NCBI RefSeq assembly: GCF_003967575.1
Contig: NZ_BIFT01000001.1
Coordinates: 496,001-560,000, forward strand
Reading direction: 5' to 3'
Source of the DNA: Dictyobacter alpinus
GTDB lineage: Bacteria; Chloroflexota; Ktedonobacteria; Ktedonobacterales; Ktedonobacteraceae
DNA length: 64,000 nucleotides
Shown here: piece after piece, positions 9,400 to 18,867 of the stretch
How the letters are laid out: each line of letters opens with the position of its first letter
Position numbering within the stretch: the stretch's first letter is position 1
The notes under the pieces: generated by a model
What the model was told of the DNA's origin: nothing
Database searches by the model: none
What the model saw: only the letters and a program-made list of their open reading frames with translations
Position numbers and translations under genes: made by a program

Positions 9400-10692
9400 A
9401 TGACAACTACACCGGTTCATAAACCTGAGCGTAAGCGATTACAAACGTTTCGAGCATTGCGCCACCGTAGCTATTTCTTGCTCTGGATCAGCTTGATTGT
9501 CTCATCCATTGGTACCTGGATGCAGATTGTCGCGCAAAGTCTGCTGGTATTAAAGCTCACTGGCTCACCACTTGCATTGGGAGCAGTCTCACTGGCACAG
9601 GCCAGTTCATTCTTCCTGTTTGCATTAATTGGGGGTAGCGTCGCCGATAAGATAGATAAACGCCGTTTCTTATTGGTGACTCAGAGTCTCTCAATGCTGC
9701 TGGCCTTTTTACTGGGTATCCTGACCATTACAGGCACAATTCAGGTCTGGATGATCATTCTTCTGGCCTTCTGCTCGGGAACCATCCTCAGCTTTGACCA
9801 GCCATCACGTTCAGCACTGGTACCCATCCTGGTGCCAAAAGAAGACCTTATGAATGCTATCTCACTGCAATCTATTGTCTTCAACGGATCTGCTTTTATC
9901 GGGCCCGCGCTGGCAGGAGTTATGATTGGGGTATTTGCGGCGTTTGGACCGAAAATTGGCATCAATGGACCATTATTTAGATATGCCGGTAACTTCTTTC
10001 TTAATGGCTTCAGTTTCCTGGGTGTACTTTTTGTGCTGTATCTGATCCAGGTGCCTGAAGCAGCCCTGGAACAGGCTGTTGATAAAAAAGGGCCATTATT
10101 AGCATCAGTACAAGCCTCTCTCAAAGTTATCGGCCGTGACTCGGCTTTGCCCTGGATTTTGTCAGGCTACGGAGCGATGCTCTTCTTTGGTCCTTCAACC
10201 TCTTTAATCTTACCTGTTTTTGCTACCGGTATCCTACACCTGCAACCTACCCAACTGGGCTTGCTCTTCTCAGCTTCAGGCCTGGGGGTTATTCTAGGGG
10301 CCCTGGCCGTCGCGTCATTGGGTGACTTTCAGCGTAAAGGTCTATTACTCTTAGGCTCATTCCTGCTCTGGTCGCTCTCGCTACTGGCATTTGCGCTTAG
10401 TCAGAATCTCTGGCTTTCGATGCTAGCATTACTCTTTGTAGGGATAGGACAAAATGGTATTGGCGCGACAACCATTACCCTGATGCAAACACGCGTCCCC
10501 CCACAAATGAGAGGACGCGTGATGAGCTTAAATACCTTGATGATTATGGGTGTACGTCCATTGGGAGATTTCCCTGCCAGTGCCGCTATCAGCGCGATTG
10601 GCGGACCATACACCGTCATTATCAGTGCGGCTATCGTAGGCGGTTATACCCTCTTTCTATTGCTCGCACGCCCGGCTATTCGCCAGATCTAG
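9400..10692 (+). CDS. MFS exporter (EntS / MFS_3 type)
   Basis: 430 residues with about twelve membrane helices; major facilitator superfamily drug or siderophore exporter type. The N-terminus FRALRHRSYFLLWISLIVSSIGTWMQ is characteristic of the EntS/MFS_3 group, followed by GGSVADKIDKRR (the loop 2-3 motif A) and FDQPSRSALVP in the fifth helix region. The second half contains LGVILGALAVASLGD and PPQMRGRVMS, also family-typical. Its substrate cannot be predicted. It is separated from mraY by a hairpin, so it is probably a separate transcript. It converges tail-to-tail with the CHAT gene, with 4 nt between the two stop codons and no room for a terminator. Confidence 0.9.
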   Translation: MTTTPVHKPERKRLQTFRALRHRSYFLLWISLIVSSIGTWMQIVAQSLLVLKLTGSPLALGAVSLAQASSFFLFALIGGSVADKIDKRRFLLVTQSLSMLLAFLLGILTITGTIQVWMIILLAFCSGTILSFDQPSRSALVPILVPKEDLMNAISLQSIVFNGSAFIGPALAGVMIGVFAAFGPKIGINGPLFRYAGNFFLNGFSFLGVLFVLYLIQVPEAALEQAVDKKGPLLASVQASLKVIGRDSALPWILSGYGAMLFFGPSTSLILPVFATGILHLQPTQLGLLFSASGLGVILGALAVASLGDFQRKGLLLLGSFLLWSLSLLAFALSQNLWLSMLALLFVGIGQNGIGATTITLMQTRVPPQMRGRVMSLNTLMIMGVRPLGDFPASAAISAIGGPYTVIISAAIVGGYTLFLLLARPAIRQI

Positions 10693-10696
10693 CATA

Positions 10697-13600
10697 TCAA
10701 GCCAGGCTTTCGTGATCTTTAGAGGCTGTATTTTTCCCGTCTAGCTGCTTCTCAGCAGCCAGGAGACGTACTTTTTCTTGTAGGGATGCCCGCGTTCCAG
10801 CGGGCTCATCTACATTCAGAGTTAGGGCTTGAACCCAGGTAGCCAGCGCATCCTGATAACGATGTTGTGACTCATAAAGTTGACCTAAATGATCCAGCAC
10901 TTTGAAACGTCCACTCTGTAGTGCGATCGATTCTAATAAACGATCAGCTTCTAGATAGAGGTGTTCAGCTTCACGGAATTGGCGTAACACACGCGCGACA
11001 TCTCCCTGTCCACAGAGCGCCAGGCCTTGCAGATGGGTAGCCTCACACTCTTGCGCCATAATCTGCGCCTGCTCATAATTATCTTTTGCCTCCAGATACT
11101 CGCCTTTAAGGATAGACAGTTCTGCCTGTAGATAAAAGGTGGAGGCCATATTGAGCCGATCCCCTAGCTGGTTAAAGATGGACCAGGCTTCACTATAATA
11201 GTTATGTGCATGAAACATATCCTGTTTCTGCAGATAGAGTTCTCCCAGGGTACGCAGGATCAAGCCTTCGCCGCGCTGTACATGGTACTCACGAAAACGC
11301 TGCAATACTTCAAGACAGATCTTTTCAGCCTGTTCTTGCTTGCCCTGCCAGACATGAACCGCGCACTTACTGGCCAGCACCCAATTCTGATCCATCGGCC
11401 GTTTCAAATCATAAAAAAGCCGTAGAGCTTCCTCAAAATCGCGTACAGCGCGACTATATTGACCCAGAGAAGCATAAACAATACCACGCTGGTGAACTGC
11501 ACGGGCACGTCCAATACCCTCAGAGAGTTGATAGCAAGCGTTCATCGCCTGCTCCAGGTATTCCAAAGCTTCTGCATAACGCGCCTGACCGCGACGAACC
11601 ATACCGAGTACATTCAACACTAATGCCTGACCACGCCTCTGGTCACTCTTTTCAAACTGCGTCTGTGCCTGCCGGGCATATTTCAAGGACTGCTGAAGAT
11701 AGCCCTGATCAAAACAGAGTAAGGCCAGTTCATAACACGACCAGCCAATCTGTTCAATGTCTTCCTGCTGTTGATGAATACCCAGGCTATTACGCAAACA
11801 CGCTTCCGCCTCAGTAAATTGGCCCAGTTGACGCAATAGTGCACCTAAACGAGCCTGGAGCAAGCCAACGCTGCTCTGGTCCCCCATACGTGTGGCATAC
11901 CCAGCAGCCCGGCGCAACAGTGTCTGCAGGGTGGTAAAAAGTCCCTGACCCTCAAAGAAATCTGCGGCGCGCAAAACCACCCGGATCGCTTCTTGGAGGT
12001 CCTGAGCCTGGCTGGCCGCTTCTAAATGCTCAAACGCTTCAATCCACTCTTCCGCATCGGGCTGAGGCAGGCAATAATAGTAGGCTGCGACCACACGGTG
12101 AACTCGTCGACGTTCCTCCAATGGTAAACGTGTCAGCGCAAAATGGCGGATCTGAGGATGAATGGAGTAGGTGCGCCCATCAAACAAGACAATCGAGGCC
12201 TGCACCAGTTCATCGCGTGCCGCCCTCCACTGCTGCGGTAATAACGAACCCAGACTTTCGGGCACGTTTCCGCTCATATTTTTATCCGCAGTGGGTGTTG
12301 GCTCATGGGCCGCCAGTAAGGTGTCGGGAGATATAAGCATGGAGATCTGCTCCCGATTAAAGGGGATCCGGAATGCCGCCAGATAAGAAAGCAGCAGGCG
12401 CGCAGGTGGACTCAAGCGCTGGTATGAAACCTCCAAAGCGGCTAAAATGCCAGCTAATGGATGACTGTAGAGCTCATCACGTACCTCTTCCAGAGAACGT
12501 GTTGCGGCCTCTGGCGTAAAAACTTGTCCACCAATCGAACGGGCAGTGCCAAAAATAAGTTCAGCACCCAGAGGGTAGCCATCCAGTAAAGTACAAATCT
12601 CTTGCAAGACAACTTGCTGGTGAGGATCGTTTAACTGGATGCGTTGATCCAGGCCGCTGGTGGCTGCCAGATCAAAAAAGAGCATCAATAAATCAGCGCT
12701 GTTCATTTTTCCGACACGATACTCGTACCAACGTGAAGATAGACCTCCGACAATGAGCATACTTTCAGGATTGGAATGCGAGGTGACCAGCACGACAACC
12801 TCTTGAGGCAAGGAACTCAAGAAGACAAGCCACTGCTCTAGTTCTGCTCGATCCTTTACTTGCTCAAAACTGTCCAACAGGAGCAGACAGGAAAGTTCAC
12901 GGCTGGCAAGGGAGCGGAGTACACCTTGAACGAGCCGCGAGCGTTGGCGGGCATCACTATTGGCAACACTGCGGGCGGGAATCTGCAGGGCATGCGCCAT
13001 TTCTAACAAGGCATCCGCAAACAACTTGCCGTTCTCCAGGGATACGCCTAGAATGCCACCTAAAAACTTATCCCGATTGCGCCGAATCGCCTCCAGCGCC
13101 AGCGCGCTCTTACCAATACCAGGAGATCCAGTGAGAGCTATATGATGATAGATCGTTTTTTTATAGGTTCCCTTGCGTATGCGTGCAGATTCCTGACTCG
13201 TAGCAGCCTGGATCAACAACTGCTCAATATCGTGTAACTCACGTTCCCGACCAATAAAGTTGGTCGATGGCGCTAGATGGCTGAGTGGATGCGCATGTTC
13301 ATCTTCTGTATCAGCGGTCACCATTAAGGCAACTGGTCCCTCATCACCCTCCGCTACATGGCGATAGAGCACCGGGATAAACCAGCTTTTCTGTTGCATT
13401 GGTAACATTGCCTGGCGAGCACGTGATAATGCCTCTTCCAGCGTGCGACCATCTGCTAGCGCTTCATAAAAATGATACATAAACGTCGGACTCAAATCAT
13501 CTTGTAGTGAAAAAGGCATCGCAACGACTGCCGGAACCTGTGCGGTCACCAGGGAAGTCGCAAGGGTAGAATCAACTGCCGCCAGCTTTTGGGATTGCTG

Positions 13601-14617
13601 TGGCCGGCAGTCCTGCTCTTCATCACAAACAGTGGCCGTTTCACAGGCTGAAAAGACCGCCAGATGGACATCGCTACTGACCAATACCCTGCGCAGGGAT
13701 TGTGTGTCCACAAAGCTATTGTAACCATCCTCATCACAAAAACAGAGATAGGTCTGAGCCGGTATGCGCAGAAGTGAGGTGCCACATTCACAACATTTGC
13801 GTCCATCGGGATTATTCACTGTCTCACAGCCATCTTTAGGACAGAGTTTGCCATAAGCCCCATGGCCATCAAAATGCACCACATAACAGGGGAGCGTTGT
13901 ATCGCTATCATCAAAGGTGCCAGCGCCACCATAGGAGTTCAGGTAACGCACAAACTCGCTGAAAGTTGGAGGTTCTAAACGGTCCAGAAAGATCTGGCCG
14001 GTTTCAATTAATGGGGTGAGAGCTTCCTCCATAGCCTCAAAACTGCGTTCAGTCTCTAAAGGCGCAAAATTTGTAGGGGAGGCGCTGATATACAAAATCC
14101 GAAAAGGTGGGTGAACCGGTAGTTCACTACCGATAGGTGCATCGGGTCGTAGTAATGCCCGACTAAGCGTGAAGATACCTGAAGCAATTAAAAAATGATT
14201 GCCGTTGTTTAATAACTCCCAGGGATAACGTACAAATTCTTCACAACCAGGTCCAAACACCAGTGTGAGCGCCACCGTTCCACGACGTTTCAACGTGCGT
14301 TGAATCACACTTTTTAAAACGGATTGCGCGGGAGATTCTGCTGGCTTAGAGGTTTTAGCTTGAGTAGCTTCTAGTCCAGAAATGGCACAAAAAAGCCGGT
14401 AGCCTATATCGCGTAGTTCGACATCGCTGCTCTCGAGAGTATTCAGTTTTTTCTGTACTGCATTAACCTGCTTTGAAGTGTACGGAGGAACAAAACCACC
14501 ACTTACCGTATGCCCTGACCAGCTTTCCTTTATTTGCACCTCATACGTACCACCCTCACATGCACGAAATTGTATGCTTAATGTTTCACCCATGGGCCCC
14601 AGATACTCGCATTCCAT
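10697..14617 (-). CDS. CHAT peptidase - zinc ribbon - NTPase - TPR fusion protein
   Basis: 1306 residues. Residues about 110-430 are a CHAT (caspase-like) cysteine peptidase: YPWELL, then the catalytic His of FDGHG (H252) and Cys of FSACETA (C325). A Cys-rich insert with C-x4-C and C-x2-C pairs lies between them (about 259-294). Residues 450-760 form an NB-ARC/STAND-like NTPase: FIGRERE, P-loop GSPGIGKS (497-504), Walker B LLLLDSFEQ (about 578-586) and a sensor-like VVVLVTSHS. A winged-helix-like region follows, then at least eight TPR-like repeats to the C-terminus (about 880-1270). No membrane segment. CHAT-TPR proteins act as regulated proteases, including in phage defence; fusion to a switch NTPase suggests ligand-triggered proteolysis. 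No substrate gene is adjacent. Ribosome site is weak. Confidence 0.9.
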   Translation of the reverse strand: MECEYLGPMGETLSIQFRACEGGTYEVQIKESWSGHTVSGGFVPPYTSKQVNAVQKKLNTLESSDVELRDIGYRLFCAISGLEATQAKTSKPAESPAQSVLKSVIQRTLKRRGTVALTLVFGPGCEEFVRYPWELLNNGNHFLIASGIFTLSRALLRPDAPIGSELPVHPPFRILYISASPTNFAPLETERSFEAMEEALTPLIETGQIFLDRLEPPTFSEFVRYLNSYGGAGTFDDSDTTLPCYVVHFDGHGAYGKLCPKDGCETVNNPDGRKCCECGTSLLRIPAQTYLCFCDEDGYNSFVDTQSLRRVLVSSDVHLAVFSACETATVCDEEQDCRPQQSQKLAAVDSTLATSLVTAQVPAVVAMPFSLQDDLSPTFMYHFYEALADGRTLEEALSRARQAMLPMQQKSWFIPVLYRHVAEGDEGPVALMVTADTEDEHAHPLSHLAPSTNFIGRERELHDIEQLLIQAATSQESARIRKGTYKKTIYHHIALTGSPGIGKSALALEAIRRNRDKFLGGILGVSLENGKLFADALLEMAHALQIPARSVANSDARQRSRLVQGVLRSLASRELSCLLLLDSFEQVKDRAELEQWLVFLSSLPQEVVVLVTSHSNPESMLIVGGLSSRWYEYRVGKMNSADLLMLFFDLAATSGLDQRIQLNDPHQQVVLQEICTLLDGYPLGAELIFGTARSIGGQVFTPEAATRSLEEVRDELYSHPLAGILAALEVSYQRLSPPARLLLSYLAAFRIPFNREQISMLISPDTLLAAHEPTPTADKNMSGNVPESLGSLLPQQWRAARDELVQASIVLFDGRTYSIHPQIRHFALTRLPLEERRRVHRVVAAYYYCLPQPDAEEWIEAFEHLEAASQAQDLQEAIRVVLRAADFFEGQGLFTTLQTLLRRAAGYATRMGDQSSVGLLQARLGALLRQLGQFTEAEACLRNSLGIHQQQEDIEQIGWSCYELALLCFDQGYLQQSLKYARQAQTQFEKSDQRRGQALVLNVLGMVRRGQARYAEALEYLEQAMNACYQLSEGIGRARAVHQRGIVYASLGQYSRAVRDFEEALRLFYDLKRPMDQNWVLASKCAVHVWQGKQEQAEKICLEVLQRFREYHVQRGEGLILRTLGELYLQKQDMFHAHNYYSEAWSIFNQLGDRLNMASTFYLQAELSILKGEYLEAKDNYEQAQIMAQECEATHLQGLALCGQGDVARVLRQFREAEHLYLEADRLLESIALQSGRFKVLDHLGQLYESQHRYQDALATWVQALTLNVDEPAGTRASLQEKVRLLAAEKQLDGKNTASKDHESLA

Positions 14618-14722
14618 TGCTGCTCTTTACACAATAACACGTACCGCTTTATCACTTACAAGTATAGCACACTTGTGCTCGTGACGTGCATTGCGTGAAA
14701 GGATCGGCAAACACCGAAAATA

Positions 14723-14750
14723 CAAAAAGCGCCATTCTGCCGATGGCGCT
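14723..14750 (-). terminator. Rho-independent terminator of obg
   Basis: On the minus strand: perfect 8-bp stem AGCGCCAT/ATGGCGCT with a 7-nt loop, followed by a run of five T. It lies about 57 nt past the obg stop. Confidence 0.85.
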
Positions 14751-14806
14751 AAGAAAAACATGTCAAAATTACAGAAACCGGTCAGGCAGATACCCGGAAC
14801 AACGAC

Positions 14807-16120
14807 TCATTCGCCCCAGTATAGTTCGGCTTTTCCGAAACGGACGGTATCGCCAACCTTGACGCCAGCCTCTTCCAGTGCTTTGGTCACACCCATTTTT
14901 TCAAGCTGGACCTGCATACGATCCATGCTTTCTTCACTATCCTGGTTCGTCATATTAACCATACGCTCAACACGTTTACCACGCACCACGAAGACCCCCA
15001 TCTCTTTGGAGACTGTAAAGGCATCATCGGGCATTGGTCGTAAGACAGGACTCTCGCCTTCGCGCAAATCTACCACAACCTGTGCCGCGGCACGTTCGGC
15101 CTCTTCACGGGCCAGTTCATGTAAGCGCCGTGAAGCCTCGACCATCAACTCGTCAGTTCCTTGATGGGCCGCAGCTGAAATGGCAAAAGCGGAGTAGCCG
15201 GCGGCTTCTACTTTGGCCTTAAACTCGGGCCAGTGTTCTTGCGCTTCAGGGATATCCATCTTATTCAGAACCACCATCTGTGGGCGCTGGGCCAGTTCAG
15301 CATCATACTCACGTAGCTCTTTATTAATGGCTTCAAAATCCGTCCAGGGATCGCGTTCTATAGCGGAACCATCCACCATATGAATCAAAAGCCGCGTACG
15401 CCGAATATGGCGTAAAAACTCATGACCGAGTCCAACACCTTGCGCTGCACCTTCAATCAAACCAGGAATGTCGGCAACCACAAAATCATAGCCATCACCA
15501 CTCCGGGGCTGACCAACCTCGACAACGCCCAGATTAGGCTCTAGCGTCGTAAAAGGATAATTAGCAATTTTTGGTCGAGCCGCAGAAATCACTGAAAGCA
15601 ACGTTGATTTGCCGGCATTGGGGTATCCCACCAGGCCAACATCTGCGATTACGCGTAATTCCAACTTTAGCCAGCGTTCTTCGCCCGGCTCACCGCGTTG
15701 CGACTCCTTAGGAGCCTGTCTGGTTGAAGTGGCATAATGCACATTACCCAATCCGCCGCGGCCGCCACGCGCTACCATAATCTGTTGGCCCGGCTCGGTA
15801 AGGTCTGCAATCAACACATCGGTCTGAGCATCGCGAATAATCGTGCCACAGGGCACCTGCAAAACAATATCTTCTCCCTTGGAGCCGTGCATCTTTTGAC
15901 GAACGCCTGGAGCCCCTGACTCAGCCTTAAACTGCTGTTTGTAGCGGTAATCAATCAGTGTATTCAAACTATTTGTGGCTTCAAAGTAGATACTTCCACC
16001 GCGTCCACCATCTCCACCATCGGGGCCGCCAAATGGAGCAAACTTCTCACGACGGAAGTGTATTGATCCGTCGCCCCCATTTCCGGCCTTAACCAAAATC
16101 TTTGTATGATCGTAAAACAT
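14807..16120 (-). CDS. obg: GTPase Obg/CgtA
   Basis: 437 residues, full three-domain form. The N-terminal Obg fold is glycine-rich (AGNGGDGSIHFRREKF, GGDGGRGG, GGLGN). The G domain has GYPNAGKSTLL (G1), YPFTT (G2), DIPGLIEGA (G3) and NKMD (G4). The C-terminal OCT domain follows (DDAFTVSKEMGVFVVRG, VKVGDTVRFGKAELYW). Obg couples guanine nucleotide levels to late 50S ribosome assembly and stress control and is near-universal in bacteria. A ribosome site (GGGGATGG) precedes the ATG. The gene has its own terminator downstream and a hairpin upstream that separates it from the glycine-repeat gene. rpmA and rplU, often next to obg, are absent. Confidence 0.97.
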   Translation of the reverse strand: MFYDHTKILVKAGNGGDGSIHFRREKFAPFGGPDGGDGGRGGSIYFEATNSLNTLIDYRYKQQFKAESGAPGVRQKMHGSKGEDIVLQVPCGTIIRDAQTDVLIADLTEPGQQIMVARGGRGGLGNVHYATSTRQAPKESQRGEPGEERWLKLELRVIADVGLVGYPNAGKSTLLSVISAARPKIANYPFTTLEPNLGVVEVGQPRSGDGYDFVVADIPGLIEGAAQGVGLGHEFLRHIRRTRLLIHMVDGSAIERDPWTDFEAINKELREYDAELAQRPQMVVLNKMDIPEAQEHWPEFKAKVEAAGYSAFAISAAAHQGTDELMVEASRRLHELAREEAERAAAQVVVDLREGESPVLRPMPDDAFTVSKEMGVFVVRGKRVERMVNMTNQDSEESMDRMQVQLEKMGVTKALEEAGVKVGDTVRFGKAELYWGE

Positions 16121-16208
16121 AATCCATCCCCAATACGTTGTGCAGGCGTAAAAATTCTGTCTTTTTGTGGCGAATGGAGTATATCACAAATCTGCCTCTA
16201 GCACAAAA

Positions 16209-16254
16209 ATAGCCTGCATGGATACAACAGATATATTGATCTCATGCAGGCTAT
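16209..16254 (-). terminator. Hairpin after the glycine-repeat protein gene
   Basis: Perfect 12-bp arms (16209-16220 with 16243-16254) around a 22-nt loop that contains a smaller AGATATATTGATCT near-palindrome. It lies 69 nt past the stop of the minus-strand gene at 16323-16904 and upstream of obg. Confidence 0.6.
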
Positions 16255-16322
16255 CTTGAGCTTCAATAACAGTATGTGTATTAGAAGCGTTGTTTTCTAT
16301 GGACACAGGTAGCGTTAATGCC

Positions 16323-16904
16323 TTAAAGCAAGCCACCATCATTGGAAGAGTTACCGGTCATACTACCACCCTGATTTCCTCCGCCAAAGCCACCCTGATT
16401 TCCTCCGCCAAAGCCACCCTGGTTACCACCAAAGCCGCCCTGATTTCCTCCGCCAAAGCCACCGCCTAAAAATTGTTTGGCCGCAAAGGCTGCAACGCCA
16501 GCGATGGCTAATTTCGCCCAGGGACTACTCAAAGCACCGCCAGGACCAAACACCTGATGAAGCAGATCTGGTGCCTGCTGCTGTGCATAACCAGTCACAC
16601 GAGCGGCATCTGCAGGCGACATGGTATAAGGATCGCTATTCTGAAGACCCATCTGCTGAGGGCTAATACCACGCTGCATAAGACCACCTAAAAGGTTCTG
16701 GAGTAATCCGCCGCGCTGCTCAGCAGGCATCTGTGCGTAGACTTGCTGGTGTGCCTGTTCTAGCATCTGAGGTGAGGCATTCTGAGCAAACTGGGTATAG
16801 TTCTGCCAGGCATCCTGGTGTGGAATTTCGTTATATGTTCCCTGATCCCAGGCATTAGCATATTGCTGGGCCCTTGGATCATTATTTTGATTAAAGTTAT
16901 TCAT
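16323..16904 (-). CDS. Unrecognised protein with C-terminal GGFGGGNQ repeats
   Basis: 193 residues. The N-terminal 120 are polar and Q/N-rich with repeated helical patterns (HQDAWQNYTQFAQNAS, LEQAHQQVYAQMP, GLLQNLLGGLMQRG). One weak hydrophobic helix follows (WAKLAIAGVAAFAAKQFLGG, about 129-148), then four tandem copies of an eight-residue glycine-rich unit and a short polar tail. There is no signal peptide. The composition suggests a flexible or self-associating tail. An AGG-type ribosome site precedes the ATG. It sits 82 nt downstream of the Ser/Thr kinase start region in the opposite reading order (kinase stop at 16987 then this gene on the same strand), so kinase and repeat protein could share transcripts. 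Function unknown. Confidence 0.75.
   Translation of the reverse strand: MNNFNQNNDPRAQQYANAWDQGTYNEIPHQDAWQNYTQFAQNASPQMLEQAHQQVYAQMPAEQRGGLLQNLLGGLMQRGISPQQMGLQNSDPYTMSPADAARVTGYAQQQAPDLLHQVFGPGGALSSPWAKLAIAGVAAFAAKQFLGGGFGGGNQGGFGGNQGGFGGGNQGGFGGGNQGGSMTGNSSNDGGLL
16366..16458 (-). repeat. Tandem 24-bp coding repeat
   Basis: Four in-frame units: 16366-16389 and 16390-16413 are identical, 16414-16434 is a 21-bp shortened copy, and 16435-16458 differs from the first by one base. The unit encodes the Gly/Phe/Asn/Gln octapeptide. Identity at third codon positions points to recent slippage. Confidence 0.9.
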
Positions 16905-16934
16905 ATATCTGTCCTTCCATCATACCATTTACTA

Positions 16935-16963
16935 AATTTAGATGTGTCCGTTGTAATACGCAA
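16935..16963 (-). promoter_or_regulatory. Possible promoter of the glycine-repeat gene
   Basis: On the minus strand TTGCGT, 17-nt spacer, TAAATT, about 30 nt upstream of the start codon. Only moderate match to the sigma-70 consensus. Confidence 0.4.
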
Positions 16964-16986
16964 CGCCCTTACATGTGGCTTCAAAA

Positions 16987-18798
16987 TCAAAAATCCATTG
17001 TCACATTGTTCTTAAAAGCCATAGAAATTTTCAATAAACTTTCGGCCTCAGAGAAAGGCTCCAATATATTTGAAGGCGATAACGAAGCAGAAGGAGATCC
17101 ATTAGGTGCCACATTCCAAGTACCATAACCACCGCCTGAGTTGTTATCACATTGGTTGTTCTGAAAGCTACAGTAGTTGCCGACTATCGAACCATTGGGT
17201 TGAAATTGACCTTGAAAAAACAAGGGCAAATGGCCTGCAAAAGAAGGCACCAGAAACTGAATTTTCTTATCGCGGGTGACACTCCCTGTAAAATCACCAT
17301 CGCCCTGTAAGCCTGGACCTAATGTCAGATGGCCTGAGATCGCACCTTGCTGCTGGCTCATGTTTGAAAGTGTAATCGTTGAGTCCACATCGGCCGGCGT
17401 ATTATGAATCGAGCCACTATAGGTTCCTACGACACCAGGAAAAGCAGAATCAGGTGCAGGCGGATTCGCTGGAGCAGGCGCTGGCGGATTAGCGGTCGGT
17501 TTCGCTGTCGCCACCTTCGTAGGAGCCTTTGTAGCCGTTGGCTTCACTGTCGGCGCTACAGTTTTTGTGACAGCCGGTGTTTGCCTCGCCACAGGTGCGG
17601 GTACGGGCGTTCCCTGACGGGAGTTAAGCCACGCTTCGGCACTCAGCCCTCCTAATATCAGTACCACAACGGCAACAAGCAATGGCACCAGCCACCGTCT
17701 ACGAGAACGCCGTGGCGATGCTGGAGGCACGTTTGACACTGGTGGGGGTGAACTAACAGGCTCATCACGTACTGGAAGCGTTTCAGTCTCTGTTTCATCA
17801 TCCCCGGTAGATGGATATGGATTCTCTGTTAGAGTATTCACATCAGCCAGATGGACAGGTTCAACAGGAACGTTAACCGGCGCAACCTCTTCATGATCAG
17901 CTGAAGTTATAGGTACTTGCCCTGGATCAGTAACTGGATCCTTAACCGGCGCAACCTGCGACTCCAGTACCGCCCAGAATTCTTTAACAGTGGCAAAACG
18001 ATCAATACTATTGACAGCCAGTGATCGTTGGATGGCTTCAGCTACTGCTAACGGAATATCAGGCACGACCTGCTGAACTGGTACCAGCGGGTCCGCCCGA
18101 TTCACACTCATACGCGTAATGCGATATAAGGCATCAATAGGCACAACCCCTGTCAGCAATGTATACAGGGTCGCGCCAAACCCGTAAATATCCGTTTGAG
18201 TCCCTGTACCACTGGTATACTGCTCTGGCGCACCGTAGCCTGGTGAACAATGACGCACCGCAGTGGTTGTCGCGTCCTGGTCGTATTCTTTGGCAATACC
18301 AAAATCAACGAGAACCGCATTCTCTCCAGAAGTAGGAATGATGATATTAGACGGCTTCACATCACGATGAATAATTGGAGGTTGTTGCGTATGTAGATAG
18401 GAGAGGGCATCCGCAATTGGTGCCATCATTTTTACCACGCTGGATAAAGTAAAACGCTTGCCAGGTTGTTGAGTACGCAATTGTTCTAAATTGGGACCAG
18501 CCACATAATCCATCAACATATAGAGGAGGTGTTTATCGGGCTCATCAAATACCCGATAAACACGAGGAAGCGCTGGATGGTCCAGGCGGCGGAGAACTTC
18601 CCCTTCAAAAAGGAAGTCCTCTCTCTGACGCCGCTCTGGAGCCTCGACCTCTTTTAGCGCAAAGACATTGCCTTTAACACGTCGGTCCTTGACTCGATAC
18701 ACCGCACCAAAACCACCCTGCCCTAATAAGTCCTCAATAATATAGCGATCCCGGACAACCTTGCCCTGCGAAATTTTTATTTGTGTTTCTTCTTGCAT
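16987..18798 (-). CDS. Membrane Ser/Thr protein kinase (PknB type)
   Basis: 603 residues. The kinase domain (about 18-285) has all key residues: glycine loop GQGGFGAVY, ATP-binding Lys in FALKE (K49), catalytic loop HRDVKPSN (D146) and DFG (165-167), plus GAPEQY in the activation segment. A polar, E/P-rich juxtamembrane linker follows, then one membrane helix after RRSRRRW (about 366-388). The outer part has a Pro/Thr/Ala/Lys linker and a C-terminal domain of about 130 residues (TYSGSIHNTPADVDSTITLSNMSQQ) that looks like a beta-rich binding module; it has no PASTA repeats. Positive-inside residues put the kinase in the cytoplasm. The outer domain is the likely sensor; its ligand is unknown. 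NDH-2 lies upstream on the same strand, 69 nt away. Confidence 0.93.
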   Translation of the reverse strand: MQEETQIKISQGKVVRDRYIIEDLLGQGGFGAVYRVKDRRVKGNVFALKEVEAPERRQREDFLFEGEVLRRLDHPALPRVYRVFDEPDKHLLYMLMDYVAGPNLEQLRTQQPGKRFTLSSVVKMMAPIADALSYLHTQQPPIIHRDVKPSNIIIPTSGENAVLVDFGIAKEYDQDATTTAVRHCSPGYGAPEQYTSGTGTQTDIYGFGATLYTLLTGVVPIDALYRITRMSVNRADPLVPVQQVVPDIPLAVAEAIQRSLAVNSIDRFATVKEFWAVLESQVAPVKDPVTDPGQVPITSADHEEVAPVNVPVEPVHLADVNTLTENPYPSTGDDETETETLPVRDEPVSSPPPVSNVPPASPRRSRRRWLVPLLVAVVVLILGGLSAEAWLNSRQGTPVPAPVARQTPAVTKTVAPTVKPTATKAPTKVATAKPTANPPAPAPANPPAPDSAFPGVVGTYSGSIHNTPADVDSTITLSNMSQQQGAISGHLTLGPGLQGDGDFTGSVTRDKKIQFLVPSFAGHLPLFFQGQFQPNGSIVGNYCSFQNNQCDNNSGGGYGTWNVAPNGSPSASLSPSNILEPFSEAESLLKISMAFKNNVTMDF

Positions 18799-18867
18799 CC
18801 CTTCACCTCAAGTTATCGCTTATCGCACATATGCTAATCTAGCTAGAAAGGGGCAAGAAAAAAAACT

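Noticed and set aside
16366..16458. Tandem repeats as a possible CRISPR array
   Set aside because: Units are adjacent with no spacers and lie in frame inside a gene.
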